NCBI GenBank assembly: GCA_019414025.1
Contig: DXMU01000007.1
Location: 1 to 64,000, forward strand
DNA: 64,000 nt
DNA from: Collinsella sp.
Lineage (GTDB): Bacteria; Actinomycetota; Coriobacteriia; Coriobacteriales; Coriobacteriaceae
Direction of reading: 5' to 3'
Shown here: one piece after another, positions 52,787 through 62,763 of the stretch
How the letters are laid out: the number at the start of each line of letters is the position of its first letter
How positions within the stretch are numbered: position 1 is the first letter of the stretch
Notes under the pieces: generated by a model
What the model was told of the DNA's origin: nothing
Databases searched by the model: none
What the model saw: only the letters and a program-made list of their open reading frames with translations
Made by a program: the position numbers and the translations under genes

Positions 52787-53317
52787 ATGTCTTATTTGGA
52801 TCTGGCTCGGGGTCGTTATTCTTGTCGCGAGTTTGAGGATCGTTCTGTTGAGCAGGCTGTGGTGGATACCATTGTTGAAGCCGGGCGTATTGCTCCTTCT
52901 GCTTGTAATAATCATCCAGCCCGTGTGATGGTGCTGGATACGCCTGAGCTGTTGGAGAAGGCTGCTGCTTGTCAGCCTCGGTTTGCTCGTGATGGGTCTA
53001 TCTTTGGAGCTCCGCTTGTCTTCCTTATTTGCAGCGTTACCGATGATGCTTGGGTGCGCCCGTATGACCAGATAAATTCCAGTGAAATCGATACGTCCAT
53101 CGTGTGCGACCAGATGATGATGGAGGCCACCGAGCAGGGTCTGGGAACGTGCTGGGTATGCCATTTTAAGCCTGAGGTGGCAGAGGAGCAGTTCAACCTG
53201 CCCGAGGGCGTCTATCCCTATCACATGCTCGTCTGCGGCTATCCTGCCGACCATATCGCCGACCCCGAGCATCGCGAGGCCCGCACTATTCCCCTCTCCA
53301 ACTTCCTCCTCAAGTAG
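52787..53317 (+). CDS. Nitroreductase family protein
   Basis: The 176-residue flavin enzyme begins LDLARGRYSCREFEDRSV and has IAPSACNNHPARVMV, then GAPLVFLIC and GLGTCWVCHFKPE, the FMN-binding pattern of small nitroreductases. It may reduce quinones or nitro compounds; the natural substrate is unknown. ATG 52787 follows AGGAGGG. Codon use changes inside the gene: the first 85 or so codons end mostly in T or G, the later ones in C like the rest of the window. Confidence 0.85.
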   Translation: MSYLDLARGRYSCREFEDRSVEQAVVDTIVEAGRIAPSACNNHPARVMVLDTPELLEKAAACQPRFARDGSIFGAPLVFLICSVTDDAWVRPYDQINSSEIDTSIVCDQMMMEATEQGLGTCWVCHFKPEVAEEQFNLPEGVYPYHMLVCGYPADHIADPEHREARTIPLSNFLLK

Positions 53318-53360
53318 TTTTTAGACATACCTTAAAATCTACCTTTTACCACGCGCCCTT

Positions 53361-53404
53361 CGCCGAGTTCTGTCCTATCGCATGCAGAGCTCGGCGTTTT
53401 GTTT
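53361..53404 (+). terminator. Intrinsic terminator after the nitroreductase gene
   Basis: CGCCGAGTTCTG pairs with CAGAGCTCGGCG over a 12-nt loop, followed by TTTTGTTT. Confidence 0.88.
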
Positions 53405-53423
53405 CCCAACCCGTATACAGCCA

Positions 53424-53452
53424 CAAAAAAGGAGCCCGCAGGTGCGAGCTCC
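53424..53452 (-). terminator. Intrinsic terminator after divIVA
   Basis: On the minus strand GGAGCTCGCA and TGCGGGCTCC form a tight stem followed by TTTTTT. Confidence 0.85.
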
Positions 53453-53482
53453 TCTTAAGGACACTAGATTGTAGCTCTGATG

Positions 53483-54157
53483 CTAGTCCAGGTCGTCGGC
53501 GGCAAAGTTGTCGATCGGGGCGAAGGGATCGGCCACGGGGACAACCGGGTCAGCGACGGGCAGCGGCTCGGCGGGAACAGTCACCGCAGGAGAAGCGGCA
53601 GAACCGACCGGCGTGGAGGCCATGAGGTCGGCCGGGAAGGAGTTCTGGGCATCGTCCATGAAGTGCTGGATGAGCTTGAGGTACTCGGCCTTGAACTCCT
53701 CGCGGGAAGCCTTGAGACGATCGATTTCCTCGAGCTCGGCCTGCTTCTCGGTCAGAGCCTGGCGGATAACCTCGCGGGCCTTAGCGTCAGCCTCGTTGCG
53801 GATACGCTCAGCGTTCTCGTTGGCATCGTTGACGATGGTCTCAGCGGTCTGCTGGGCAGCGATCAGGGCAGCGGAAATCTGGCGCTCCTGAGCGGAGAAG
53901 TCAGGGGCGGGAGCAGCCACGGGGGCGGCAGGAACGGCTTGGGCGGTGGCATCCTGAGCCTGGGCAAGCTGAGCCTGCGCATCGGCAAGCTGCTGCTCGG
54001 TAGCAGTCAGGCGACCCTTAAGGTCGACGATCTTAGCGAGCATAGCGTCAACCTCGGAGGACAGCGTCTCCAAGAAGACGTCGACCTCGGCGGGATCGTA
54101 GCCACGCTTGGCCTCAGAGAAAGTCTGAGCCTGGATGTCTGCAGGGGTAATAGCCAT
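53483..54157 (-). CDS. divIVA: DivIVA domain-containing protein
   Basis: The 224-residue protein has an N-terminal DivIVA membrane-binding domain (ITPADIQAQTFSEAKRGYDPAEVDVFLE). A coiled coil follows (about residues 30-70), then an Ala/Pro linker, a second coiled coil (about 90-165), and a Pro/Val-rich tail. DivIVA proteins mark curved membranes at septa and poles and guide wall growth. The start follows AAGGAGAC. It is the last gene of the division run. Confidence 0.92.
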   Translation of the reverse strand: MAITPADIQAQTFSEAKRGYDPAEVDVFLETLSSEVDAMLAKIVDLKGRLTATEQQLADAQAQLAQAQDATAQAVPAAPVAAPAPDFSAQERQISAALIAAQQTAETIVNDANENAERIRNEADAKAREVIRQALTEKQAELEEIDRLKASREEFKAEYLKLIQHFMDDAQNSFPADLMASTPVGSAASPAVTVPAEPLPVADPVVPVADPFAPIDNFAADDLD

Positions 54158-54218
54158 AACAAGTCTCCTTTTTCATCGCCTCGGCGCTACACGCCCGACG
54201 TAAGTTACTAAGTCAGTT

Positions 54219-54500
54219 CTATACGAGTATACCTATAAGAAGCTGCAGAACCAGCCTCTGCACCAACTGCAACGCAATAATCGCAACGACCGGCGAAAAA
54301 TCGATACCGCCCATCGGCGGGATGAAACGACGGAACAGGTTGAGCCACGGACCGCACACGCTATCGAGCACCGCAGCAATATCCTGAAGCAAACCACCCT
54401 GCTTCATGGGAATCCACGTCATAAAGCAGTAGACGACAATGAGCGTGGAATAGAAGTTGAACAGCGTGTTGACCAGCTGGACGATAGTGTAGATGTTGAT
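54219..54500 (-). CDS. yggT: YggT family membrane protein with apparent AUC start
   Basis: The recognisable YggT sequence (VQLVNTLFNFYSTLIVVYCFMTWIP, FRRFIPPMGGIDFSPVVAIIALQL) extends in frame upstream of the first ATG (54422). Between that ATG and the sepF stop there is no ATG, GTG or TTG. GAGGAG lies 6 nt before an ATC codon at 54500, which gives a normal 93-residue, two-segment protein. A start at 54422 would delete the first membrane helix. YggT proteins sit next to sepF in many Gram-positive division clusters and are thought to aid membrane assembly. Confidence 0.8.
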   Translation of the reverse strand: MNIYTIVQLVNTLFNFYSTLIVVYCFMTWIPMKQGGLLQDIAAVLDSVCGPWLNLFRRFIPPMGGIDFSPVVAIIALQLVQRLVLQLLIGILV

Positions 54501-54521
54501 GGGAATCTCCTCGTCTTGTCT

Positions 54522-55244
54522 TTACTTAAGGTAGCCGTCGGCACGAAGCTTCTTGAGATCGGAATCTTTGACCTCGCAACCGGCGGGCAGCACCATGAAC
54601 ACGCGGTCGCCCACCTCCTTGACCGTAGCACCCAGACCGCAGGCAAAGCCGTAAGAGAAGTCCAAGACGCGCTTGGCAACTTCGGTACGTACGCCCACGA
54701 AAATCAGTGCGACAGGCTGCTTGGTGCGAACGCGGCGCACCACGGTCTCCACGTCGTCATAGCTCTCGGGGCGCAGGACATAGGCCGGCAACTGCGGCGT
54801 GGCGTTGATGATATTGCTCGCATAGGCCGAGGCATCGCTCGGTGCAGGCGCGGGTGCAGCGGCGGCACGGGCGCGGGTGTTCTCGGCGTAGCTCGACGGC
54901 GTGTCATAGGCACCAGGACGATAACCGCTCGCAACACTGTCCTGCGAGCGCGAAGGCGGGTTATACGTCGTGGCGTGGCGGGAGTCATCGCCGACCAGCT
55001 GACCGGAGCGCGTATACACGGCAACTGACTCAGCTTCACCACGGCGCGTCTGACCAAGCAGGCCGTTGCTCGGCTCGTCTTGGGTGTAGAAGCCTTCGCC
55101 CGAAGCACCGCTGTAGCCGTTGTTCTGATAGCCATCGTCGTAGCCGTCATCGTAGCCGTAGTCGTCGTCTTGGCCATAACCCTGGTCGTAACCCTGCTGG
55201 CCGCCCAGGTGCATCTTATTTTTAATCTCGTCAAGGAAGCCCAT
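54522..55244 (-). CDS. sepF: Cell division protein SepF
   Basis: SepF tethers FtsZ to the membrane. The 240-residue protein has an N-terminal amphipathic membrane helix (GFLDEIKNKMHLGG) and a long Tyr/Gly/Asp-rich disordered linker (about residues 15-135). The C-terminal SepF domain has LRPESYDDVETVVRRVR, PVALIFVG, and DFSYGFACGLGATVKEVGDRVFMVLP. ATG 55244 follows GAGAGGAC. Confidence 0.93.
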   Translation of the reverse strand: MGFLDEIKNKMHLGGQQGYDQGYGQDDDYGYDDGYDDGYQNNGYSGASGEGFYTQDEPSNGLLGQTRRGEAESVAVYTRSGQLVGDDSRHATTYNPPSRSQDSVASGYRPGAYDTPSSYAENTRARAAAAPAPAPSDASAYASNIINATPQLPAYVLRPESYDDVETVVRRVRTKQPVALIFVGVRTEVAKRVLDFSYGFACGLGATVKEVGDRVFMVLPAGCEVKDSDLKKLRADGYLK

Positions 55245-55304
55245 GGTTGTGTCCTCTCGCGGTTTAGTGCAGGCGCCCCGATAATCAGTGCGCACTTCAG
55301 AGCC

Positions 55305-56042
55305 TTATTTTACTGCAAACTCCGGGCTAAATACTACCCTGCCCAGGCGAACGAGCGTAGAGCCTTCCTCAAGGGCAGGCTCAAAGTCCTCGCTCATGCC
55401 GCAGGAAAGCTCAGGCAGGTTCAAATCGGGATGCGCTGCCTCCAGCTCATCCCTCAGCTCACGAAGCCCCGCAAAGGTGCGGCGTGCCACATCCTTATTC
55501 CCCCGGGGCGCCATAGTCATAAGCCCCTGCACGCAAATTCCCTCAAGTTCCGCAAGCTCACCCGCGGCGGCGCGAATCTCATCGGGCGAAAAGCCTCCCT
55601 TCGACTCCTCACCACTCACATTGACCTCAATGAGCACACGCTGGGGGCCAGCGAGCTCACCTGCCTCAATCTTGCGGACAGCACGGCTCGAGATCGCCTG
55701 CGCCAGATGCAGAGAACCCACCGAGTGAATCAGCTCGGCTGAGCCCAGCACCGCATTGATCTTATTGGTCTGCAGGTTGCCGATCATATCGAAGCGCACC
55801 TCGGGCAGCTCCGGATGCTCCGCCAGACCCGTGAGCTTGCGAACCAGCTCCTGCGGGCGGTTCTCGGCAAAATGGCGATACCCCGCCTGGATGGCGGCAA
55901 CGGTCTCATCGACACCAACGGTCTTGGACACGGCAATGAGGCTCGCGGCGTCGTGGGGACGGCCTGCGCGATCGAGCGCCGCATAAAAACGTTCCAGAAT
56001 CTGCTCGCGGCGAGCGCGCATCAAGTCCAAATAGTTATCCAT
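55305..56042 (-). CDS. yggS: YggS family PLP homeostasis protein
   Basis: The 245-residue alanine racemase-fold protein has the PLP lysine in LIAVSKTVGVDE (about residue 36), HFAENRPQEL, FDMIGNLQTNKIN and the C-terminal LSCGMSEDFEPALEEGSTLVRLGRVVF. YggS proteins buffer cellular PLP and often lie in division clusters. ATG 56042 follows GGAGGCG. Confidence 0.92.
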   Translation of the reverse strand: MDNYLDLMRARREQILERFYAALDRAGRPHDAASLIAVSKTVGVDETVAAIQAGYRHFAENRPQELVRKLTGLAEHPELPEVRFDMIGNLQTNKINAVLGSAELIHSVGSLHLAQAISSRAVRKIEAGELAGPQRVLIEVNVSGEESKGGFSPDEIRAAAGELAELEGICVQGLMTMAPRGNKDVARRTFAGLRELRDELEAAHPDLNLPELSCGMSEDFEPALEEGSTLVRLGRVVFSPEFAVK

Positions 56043-56093
56043 TGCTAATCGCCTCCGCTGACAGCCAAACAAGTAGTCCCATGCTAACGCAAG

Positions 56094-56123
56094 AGCGCGG
56101 CCCCGCATGTGCAAGGCCGCGCT
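56094..56123 (-). terminator. Probable terminator after phoU
   Basis: AGCGCGGCC and GGCCGCGCT pair over a 12-nt loop between phoU and yggS. The following T-tract on the minus strand (CTTG) is weak. Confidence 0.5.
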
Positions 56124-56161
56124 CACTTAGGTATTTACAATCTTTCGACGAACGGGGCTAC

Positions 56162-57019
56162 TTACTCCTCGTCGTCCTCGCCATCGTCCTCGTCCTCAAG
56201 ATGATCGAGCAGGTAGCGAAGACCCTCGCTGACCTCGTTAACGGGCACCTTGGCAACGTAGCGCGCGTCGACGGCGGGCCTCATGATAACACCCTCGCCC
56301 GAAGGCACGCGCATGCTCTCGAGCTCATCCTCGTCCGCACGGGCGATATCGCCGGCGTTCATACGCTGACCAGTCAACAGGAAGGTCAGACGGCAAGCGG
56401 CATCGATGGAAATCGAGGCGATGCGATCGAGGTAGCGCGAAACCATGATGGCGCGGCGCAGGTCGTCATAGTTGCTATCGTCGTCCATAAAGTCGCCCGT
56501 ATCCATACGGTTAAAGGTGCGGAAGAACTTCTCGTAGGCGGCGTGCACCGGCTCGTCCTCGACGGCCAGGTTGCAGATGATGGACATGTCATTGGTGACG
56601 AGCGCAGAAAGCGAAGAGCCCAGCACCTGGTAGACGGCCTCAGCCTCGGCCTCGACCGTGCCGACAAGCTCCTTGGGCAGCGAGATGTCGGCCTTGATCA
56701 TATGACGCGTGGCACGGCAGATCTGACGGACCTTATCGGTCATGCGCTGCAGGTTATAGTCGACGTAGATGATCGTCTGAAGCAGGCGGAAGTCGGAGGC
56801 GACCGGTGACTGCGTGGCGATCAGGTTGTAGCAGACGGCCTCCAGGTTGGCGCAGCGCGCGTCAATCGAAAGCGTGCGCTTCTTGGTCTTGGTGGCGAGC
56901 TTGCGGTCGTCGGTCACATAGGCCTTCACGGCATCGTGGAGGGCCAGATCGACGGCCTCATAGATGCTCAGCATCTCGTGACGGGCCTCGACGAGCTGAC
57001 GGGAAAACAGTTTGCGCAT
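56162..57019 (-). CDS. phoU: Phosphate signalling/transport regulator PhoU
   Basis: The 285-residue protein has two PhoU helical repeats: an N-terminal half with SIDARCANLEAVCYNLIATQSPVASDFRLL, and a second with SRYLDRIASISIDAACRL. An acidic tail (EDEDDGEDDEE) follows, longer than usual. PhoU damps Pst transport and phosphate signalling. The start follows TTGGAGTG. It closes the pst operon; no PhoR/PhoB pair is in the window. Confidence 0.92.
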   Translation of the reverse strand: MRKLFSRQLVEARHEMLSIYEAVDLALHDAVKAYVTDDRKLATKTKKRTLSIDARCANLEAVCYNLIATQSPVASDFRLLQTIIYVDYNLQRMTDKVRQICRATRHMIKADISLPKELVGTVEAEAEAVYQVLGSSLSALVTNDMSIICNLAVEDEPVHAAYEKFFRTFNRMDTGDFMDDDSNYDDLRRAIMVSRYLDRIASISIDAACRLTFLLTGQRMNAGDIARADEDELESMRVPSGEGVIMRPAVDARYVAKVPVNEVSEGLRYLLDHLEDEDDGEDDEE

Positions 57020-57111
57020 GGTTCACTCCAATCAGTTGGGTGCGGTCATGCCGCCCGCACAGTGAATACGCACCGGACCAGGTCCGATCGGCTTGGGACT
57101 AGTCGCACCGA

Positions 57112-57915
<804 letters not shown>

Positions 57916-57927
57916 GGGACTCCTTAA

Positions 57928-58833
57928 CTAGCGACGCTTGCGCGACAGGAAGCGCGCAAACAGGTTGAAGGCCAGAATGATCACCATCAGCAAGAGCGCG
58001 GTGCCGTAGGCTGCGTTCATGTTGATGCCGTCGTTTGCAAGCAGGTACAGGTGAACCGTCATGGGGCGGCCGGAATCGAGCGGCGAAATAGGTAGATTGA
58101 TGGCTTGGCCCATGGTGTAGAGCACCACCGCGGTCTCGCCAATGGCACGGCCGATGGCGAGGACGATGCCCGTGGCAATACGGCCAAAGGCAGAAGGAAG
58201 CACGATCTTGGAGACGACCTGCCACTTGGTGGCGCCCAGGCCGTACGCGCCCCAACGGATATAGCGCGGAACGGCGCGAATGGCCTCTTCGGTGGTGCGC
58301 ATGACGATGGGAAGCATCAAGAGCGCGAGTGCCAGAGCGGCCGAGACCATCGAAAGGCCCAGACCCATGGCCTCGACAAACAAGGCGTAGCCAAACAGGC
58401 CCATAACGATAGAGGGCACCGAGGCCAAAGCGTCAGCAGCGTAGCGAATGAGCTCGACGACCTTGCCCTGCTTGGCGTACTCGGCCAGATAGACGGCTGC
58501 CAGCACAGCAATCGGCGTGCAGATAAGCATGGCGAGCGCCGTCACATAGACGGTCGAGACGATCGTGGGCCAAATTCCGCCCTCGGCGTTGACGCCCTGG
58601 GGCCAACCGAAGATAAAGTCGAGCGAGATATGCGGCAGGCCGTTAATGACCACATAGGCGATGATAGCGACCAGCACCAGCGTGGTGATATAGGCAGCCG
58701 CGCGGAATACGCCAAGCATGATCTTGTTGGACAGGTCCTTGTTGATGCGGCCCTTCTTGCCGTGGGAAAGGGCACGCTTGATGCGCTCGCGCGACGAGGT
58801 CGTATCGACCGTCGTGTCAACGGAATCGGACAT
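57928..58833 (-). CDS. pstA: Phosphate ABC transporter permease PstA
   Basis: The 301-residue permease has about six hydrophobic helices and the PstA motifs GIWPTIVSTVYVTALAML, ALASVPSIVMGLFGYALFV and the EAA loop GAYGLGATKWQVVSKIVLPSA. It pairs with PstC. It starts 3 nt after pstC. Confidence 0.93.
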   Translation of the reverse strand: MSDSVDTTVDTTSSRERIKRALSHGKKGRINKDLSNKIMLGVFRAAAYITTLVLVAIIAYVVINGLPHISLDFIFGWPQGVNAEGGIWPTIVSTVYVTALAMLICTPIAVLAAVYLAEYAKQGKVVELIRYAADALASVPSIVMGLFGYALFVEAMGLGLSMVSAALALALLMLPIVMRTTEEAIRAVPRYIRWGAYGLGATKWQVVSKIVLPSAFGRIATGIVLAIGRAIGETAVVLYTMGQAINLPISPLDSGRPMTVHLYLLANDGINMNAAYGTALLLMVIILAFNLFARFLSRKRR

Positions 58834-58836
58834 AGC

Positions 58837-59763
58837 CTACCCCCTCTTCTTCTTGGAAATCAAACGGACGACGCCCACCAGCGTGGCGGAGATGATAAAC
58901 AGGACCACGCCCATGCCGAACAGCGCCGAGCGGTGCAGACCCGAGGAATAGCTCATATCGAGCGCGATCTGGCTCGTGAGCGTCGAGATGGGGCTCGCAA
59001 TGCTGTCGGGAATAACCGGGGCGTTACCCACGACCATGAGCACGGCCATGGTCTCGCCGATGGCACGGCCCATACCCAGCACGATCGCATCCACGATACC
59101 CAGCTTGGCGGCAGGTAGCACGACCTTATAGATGGTCTGCCACTTAGTAGCACCCATGGCATACGATGCCTCGCGAATACCCATGGGAATAGAATTGAGG
59201 GCATCGATGGTGAGCGTCGTGATGGTAGGGACGATCATGATGGCAAGCACGAACCACGCCGTCAGCGCACCAAAACCAAGACCACCGGTCAGTTGCGCGA
59301 TAAACGGACGGATGATGATCATGCCAAAGAAGCCATAGATGATAGAAGGGATGCCGGCCAACAGGTCAACGGCAGGGCTGATGAGCTTGCGCACGCGCTT
59401 GCCGGCGATCTCGACCAGGTACACGGCCGTACCCACACCTAGCGGCACGCCCATGGCGAGCGCACCGACGGTCACCAGACCCGAGCCGGCAAGCAGCGAC
59501 ACGATGCCGTAGTGGCCCTCAGAGGGCGCCCACGTAAAGCTAAAGAAATCCGCCAGACCGATGTCGGTAAAGACGGGCAGCGCCGAGTACGTGGTAAAGA
59601 CAAAAATCAGGATGACGGTAACAACCGCCAAGAACGCGCAGGCAAAGAAGATCCACTGCAGCGCCTTCTCCTTGATATAGGTGCTGCGCGATACGAGCGC
59701 CAGCTCGCGCTTCTTGGGCGCCTGACCATTCTGCTCAGTCTGGGAGTTTTCCCGTGCTTCCAT
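58837..59763 (-). CDS. pstC: Phosphate ABC transporter permease PstC
   Basis: The 308-residue permease has a hydrophilic N-terminus, about six membrane helices, LLAGIPSIIYGFFGMI, and the EAA loop SYAMGATKWQTIYKVVLPAA. ATG 59763 follows GGGGAG and lies 1 nt after the pstS stop, so translation is probably coupled. Confidence 0.93.
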   Translation of the reverse strand: MEARENSQTEQNGQAPKKRELALVSRSTYIKEKALQWIFFACAFLAVVTVILIFVFTTYSALPVFTDIGLADFFSFTWAPSEGHYGIVSLLAGSGLVTVGALAMGVPLGVGTAVYLVEIAGKRVRKLISPAVDLLAGIPSIIYGFFGMIIIRPFIAQLTGGLGFGALTAWFVLAIMIVPTITTLTIDALNSIPMGIREASYAMGATKWQTIYKVVLPAAKLGIVDAIVLGMGRAIGETMAVLMVVGNAPVIPDSIASPISTLTSQIALDMSYSSGLHRSALFGMGVVLFIISATLVGVVRLISKKKRG

Positions 59764-59764
59764 G

Positions 59765-60601
59765 CTACTCACTCCCCTTCTCGTCGTTGGTGACGGGAAT
59801 AAAGCCCGCCTCGCGAATCTGCTTGTCCATCTTTTCGGACGTCACGTAGTCGATGTAATCTTGCGCCTGCTGCGAAGGCGCACCCTTCACAAAGAAGTAA
59901 AGGTCGCGCGAGATGGGATAGCCGCCGCTCGCGACCGTCTTCTCGGACGCCTCAACATGATTGACCGAGACGGCCTTGACCGAGGTCTTGGCGTTGAGGC
60001 TATCGACGAAGCCCAGCGAAATGTAGCCGATGGCACCGCGCGAACGAGATACCACGTCGCGCACCTGGCCCGTGCCCGAAAGAACGGCGGACCGGCGATC
60101 GAACGGGGCGCCGTCCATCACGATGGTGCGGAAGGCCTCACGCGTGCCAGACGCCTCGTCTCGGTTGATGACCTGAATCTTCAGGTCCTCGCCACCGACC
60201 TCTTTCCAATTAGTAATCTTGCCGGCATAGATATCGCGGAGCTGCTCGGTCGAAAGGTTATCGACGGGGTTGCCTTCGTTCACGATGACCGCGATACCGT
60301 CGTGGGCAATGACGATGGGAGTCAGGCCCAGATCCTGTTCGTCGGCATTGAGTCCACGGGAGGAGCTGGCGATATCGGCCGTGCCAGCGCTGACGGCTTC
60401 GATGCCAGCGGAAGAACCCAAACCGGAAACGAGCACGTCGATGCCGGTCTCCTCCTTAAAGCCCTCTGCCGCAATCTCGGCGATAGGAAGGCAGGTCGTG
60501 GAGCCGGCCACGGTAATGGAAGAGGTAGAAGATCCCGAAGAACAGGCGCACAGCGTAAGCGTAAGCACAGCGGCGCTCAGGACCGATACGATCTTTCTCA
60601 T
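59765..60601 (-). CDS. pstS: Phosphate-binding lipoprotein PstS
   Basis: The 278-residue substrate-binding protein has a lipoprotein signal (lipobox LCAC, Cys about residue 18). Phosphate-binding elements are VAGSTTCLPIAE, VSGLGSSAGIEAV, SSRGLNADE and NRDEASGTREAF. The start ATG overlaps the pgeF stop (ATGA), an unusual coupling of pst to pgeF. Confidence 0.94.
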   Translation of the reverse strand: MRKIVSVLSAAVLTLTLCACSSGSSTSSITVAGSTTCLPIAEIAAEGFKEETGIDVLVSGLGSSAGIEAVSAGTADIASSSRGLNADEQDLGLTPIVIAHDGIAVIVNEGNPVDNLSTEQLRDIYAGKITNWKEVGGEDLKIQVINRDEASGTREAFRTIVMDGAPFDRRSAVLSGTGQVRDVVSRSRGAIGYISLGFVDSLNAKTSVKAVSVNHVEASEKTVASGGYPISRDLYFFVKGAPSQQAQDYIDYVTSEKMDKQIREAGFIPVTNDEKGSE

Positions 60602-61398
60602 AGCATCACGCCGATCGCAGCATGGCGCCCACAGGTGCCGTCCTCGTTACGGTAGGAATAAAAGCGGTCGTTCTGACGCACAGTCGAAAGCTGGGTATCC
60701 ACGATATTATCCGCGTCCACACCGATATCTACCAACGCCTCACGAATGGCGGCAGATAGATCGAGCATGCGAGAAGCGCCCGCATCGATGCACGAAAACT
60801 CGGCGGCAAAGCGGTCCATGAGTTCCTGGGATACCTCATATTCGTCAGCCAAGATATGGGGGCCGATATAGGCGGAAACGTCGCTCGCATCGCAGCCGGC
60901 AGCATCGCAAAGCGCCTGGCACGCCTTGGCAGAAATACGTGCAATCGTGCCCTTCCAACCGGAGTGCACCACGGCAAACCCGCCGGGGGCCACCAGCACC
61001 ACGGGAACGCAGTCGGCAAAGCAGAGCAGCACGGGCACGTCATGGGCCGTACAGACGATGGCATCGCAGCCCTCAGCAATCTGCTCGCGAACAGCCTCAA
61101 GATCGTCGGCGCCGTTCGAAGTCACCGTAACGATATGGTCACCATGTACCTGATTGGGCACGAGCAGATTATGCTCGCACTCAGTGGCGCCCATAGCTTC
61201 GAGCGCTCGACGACGATTTTCTTGAACAGCAAAGGGGTCATCGCCTACATGCGAGCCCAGGTTGAGCGAGGAGTACGCATCTTCAGAAACGCCACCGGTG
61301 CGCTCGGTAAAGGCAAAACGGACATCGGATGTCGCGCCCTCCACCAACGTAACTCCATCATGGTCGACACGCGAAACGTTGTCCGCACGTGCTGCCAT
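60598..61398 (-). CDS. pgeF: Multicopper polyphenol oxidase-fold protein PgeF (YfiH/laccase domain)
   Basis: The 266-residue DUF152 protein has FTERTGGVSEDAYSSLNLGSHVGDD, NQVHGDHI (metal His), CFADCVPVVL and VHSGWKGT. Family members hydrolyse mis-made muropeptide UDP-MurNAc-Ser, or act on purine nucleosides. ATG 61398 follows GGAGGC. It lies after ftsZ in many Gram-positives. Here its stop is fused to the pstS start. Confidence 0.9.
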   Translation of the reverse strand: MAARADNVSRVDHDGVTLVEGATSDVRFAFTERTGGVSEDAYSSLNLGSHVGDDPFAVQENRRRALEAMGATECEHNLLVPNQVHGDHIVTVTSNGADDLEAVREQIAEGCDAIVCTAHDVPVLLCFADCVPVVLVAPGGFAVVHSGWKGTIARISAKACQALCDAAGCDASDVSAYIGPHILADEYEVSQELMDRFAAEFSCIDAGASRMLDLSAAIREALVDIGVDADNIVDTQLSTVRQNDRFYSYRNEDGTCGRHAAIGVML

Positions 61399-61534
61399 AC
61401 TAAAGCCTCCTAATAACACAAGTACCGCGGCGTCGCCGCGCAGTCCGCGTTTATACGGCTGTCATACTTCCTTAAAAGGATACCCGCAGCGGTAGGGACC
61501 AAACGTAAAGGGAACGTAAGGAGATTGGAGGCTT

Positions 61535-61548
61535 TCGTTTACAAACGA
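61535..61548. promoter_or_regulatory. TCGTTT-AC-AAACGA palindrome between ftsZ and pgeF
   Basis: A perfect 6-2-6 inverted repeat lies in the 210-nt gap upstream of pgeF-pst. The same gap also holds ACTTCCTTAAAAGGA. Either could be a regulator site; no Pho box was tested. Confidence 0.35.
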
Positions 61549-61549
61549 G

Positions 61550-61586
61550 AAACAAAACGGGGTGCATCCAAATGGACACACCCCGT
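61550..61586 (-). terminator. Intrinsic terminator after ftsZ
   Basis: On the minus strand ACGGGGTG and CACCCCGT pair over a longer loop and are followed by TTTTGTTT. Confidence 0.8.
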
Positions 61587-61608
61587 GCAGGTCGTTGAGA
61601 AAAACGAA

Positions 61609-62763
61609 CTAGAAGCTACCGCGCTTCAGGAAGTCGGGAAGCTCGAACTGGTCGTTGCCAAAGTTGGGCAGCTCGGTACCACCGACGTTGCGGGTCGGAG
61701 CGGCCTGAGCCGGGCTGGCAGCCGGAGCGGTGCGCTGCGGCTCAGCGGAGGCAGCGGCCTTGCTCTGAGACTGCTGAGCAGCAAAGAGCTCATCCTGACG
61801 GTTGACATTGGAGTCGGAGAAGCCCGTAGCGATGACGGTGATACGCACCTGATCGCCCAGGGACTCGTCGACAACGGTACCGAAGATGATGTTGGCCTCG
61901 GGGTCGACGGCGTTGGCGACAACGTCGGCGGCGTCGCTGATCTCCTGGATGCCCAGGTCCTTGGAACCGGCGATGGAGAGCAGCACGCGCGTGGCACCAT
62001 CGATGGAGCTCTCGAGCAGCGGGCTGGAGATGGCCTGCTGGGCAGCGTCGACGGCACGAGTATCCCCAGAAGAGGTACCGATACCCATCATGGCGGTACC
62101 GGCCTGCTTCATGATGGTCTTAACATCGGCGAAGTCCAGGTTGATGATACCGGGGACGGTGATGAGGTCGGTGATGCCCTGGGTGCCCTGGGAAAGGACG
62201 CCATCGGCAATCGCGAAGGCCTCGAGCATGGTGGTCTTCTTCTCGGCGATGTCGAGCAGCTTATCGTTAGGAATGACGATCATGGTGTCGACGCAATCGG
62301 AGAGGGTCTTGATGCCCTCCTCGGCGCTCTTCTTACGCTTGCGGCCCTCGAAGGTGAAGGGCTTGGTCACGACGGCGACGGTCAGTGCGCCGACCTCGTT
62401 CATCGCGATATCGGCAACGATGGGAGCAGCGCCGGTACCGGTGCCGCCGCCCTCGCCGCAGGTGATAAACACCATGTCGGCGCCAGCGAGCGCCTCGGCG
62501 ATGTCGTCGCGGGACTCATCGGCAGCCTTGCGGCCAACCTCGGGATTGGCGCCGGCGCCCAGGCCGCGGGTAAGGTCGGTGCCGATGTGCACCTTGATAT
62601 CGGCATCAGAGATCGCGAGTGCCTGAGCATCGGTGTTGATGGCAACAAACTCGACGCCGCGGATGCCCTCTTCGATCATTCGATTGACCGCGTTGGTACC
62701 GCCGCCGCCGACGCCGACCACCTTAATGACGGCAAGGTAGTTGTTGATCTCTGTCTCGTGCAT
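61609..62763 (-). CDS. ftsZ: Cell division protein FtsZ
   Basis: This 384-residue tubulin-like GTPase builds the division ring. Visible are [16 protein letters not shown] (about residues 15-30), the tubulin signature [18 protein letters not shown] (about 105-122), and [11 protein letters not shown] (T7 loop). A Gln/Ala/Pro linker follows, then the C-terminal partner-binding peptide [12 protein letters not shown] 62763 follows CGGAGGAC. Confidence 0.97.
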   Translation of the reverse strand: MHETEINNYLAVIKVVGVGGGGTNAVNRMIEEGIRGVEFVAINTDAQALAISDADIKVHIGTDLTRGLGAGANPEVGRKAADESRDDIAEALAGADMVFITCGEGGGTGTGAAPIVADIAMNEVGALTVAVVTKPFTFEGRKRKKSAEEGIKTLSDCVDTMIVIPNDKLLDIAEKKTTMLEAFAIADGVLSQGTQGITDLITVPGIINLDFADVKTIMKQAGTAMMGIGTSSGDTRAVDAAQQAISSPLLESSIDGATRVLLSIAGSKDLGIQEISDAADVVANAVDPEANIIFGTVVDESLGDQVRITVIATGFSDSNVNRQDELFAAQQSQSKAAASAEPQRTAPAASPAQAAPTRNVGGTELPNFGNDQFELPDFLKRGSF

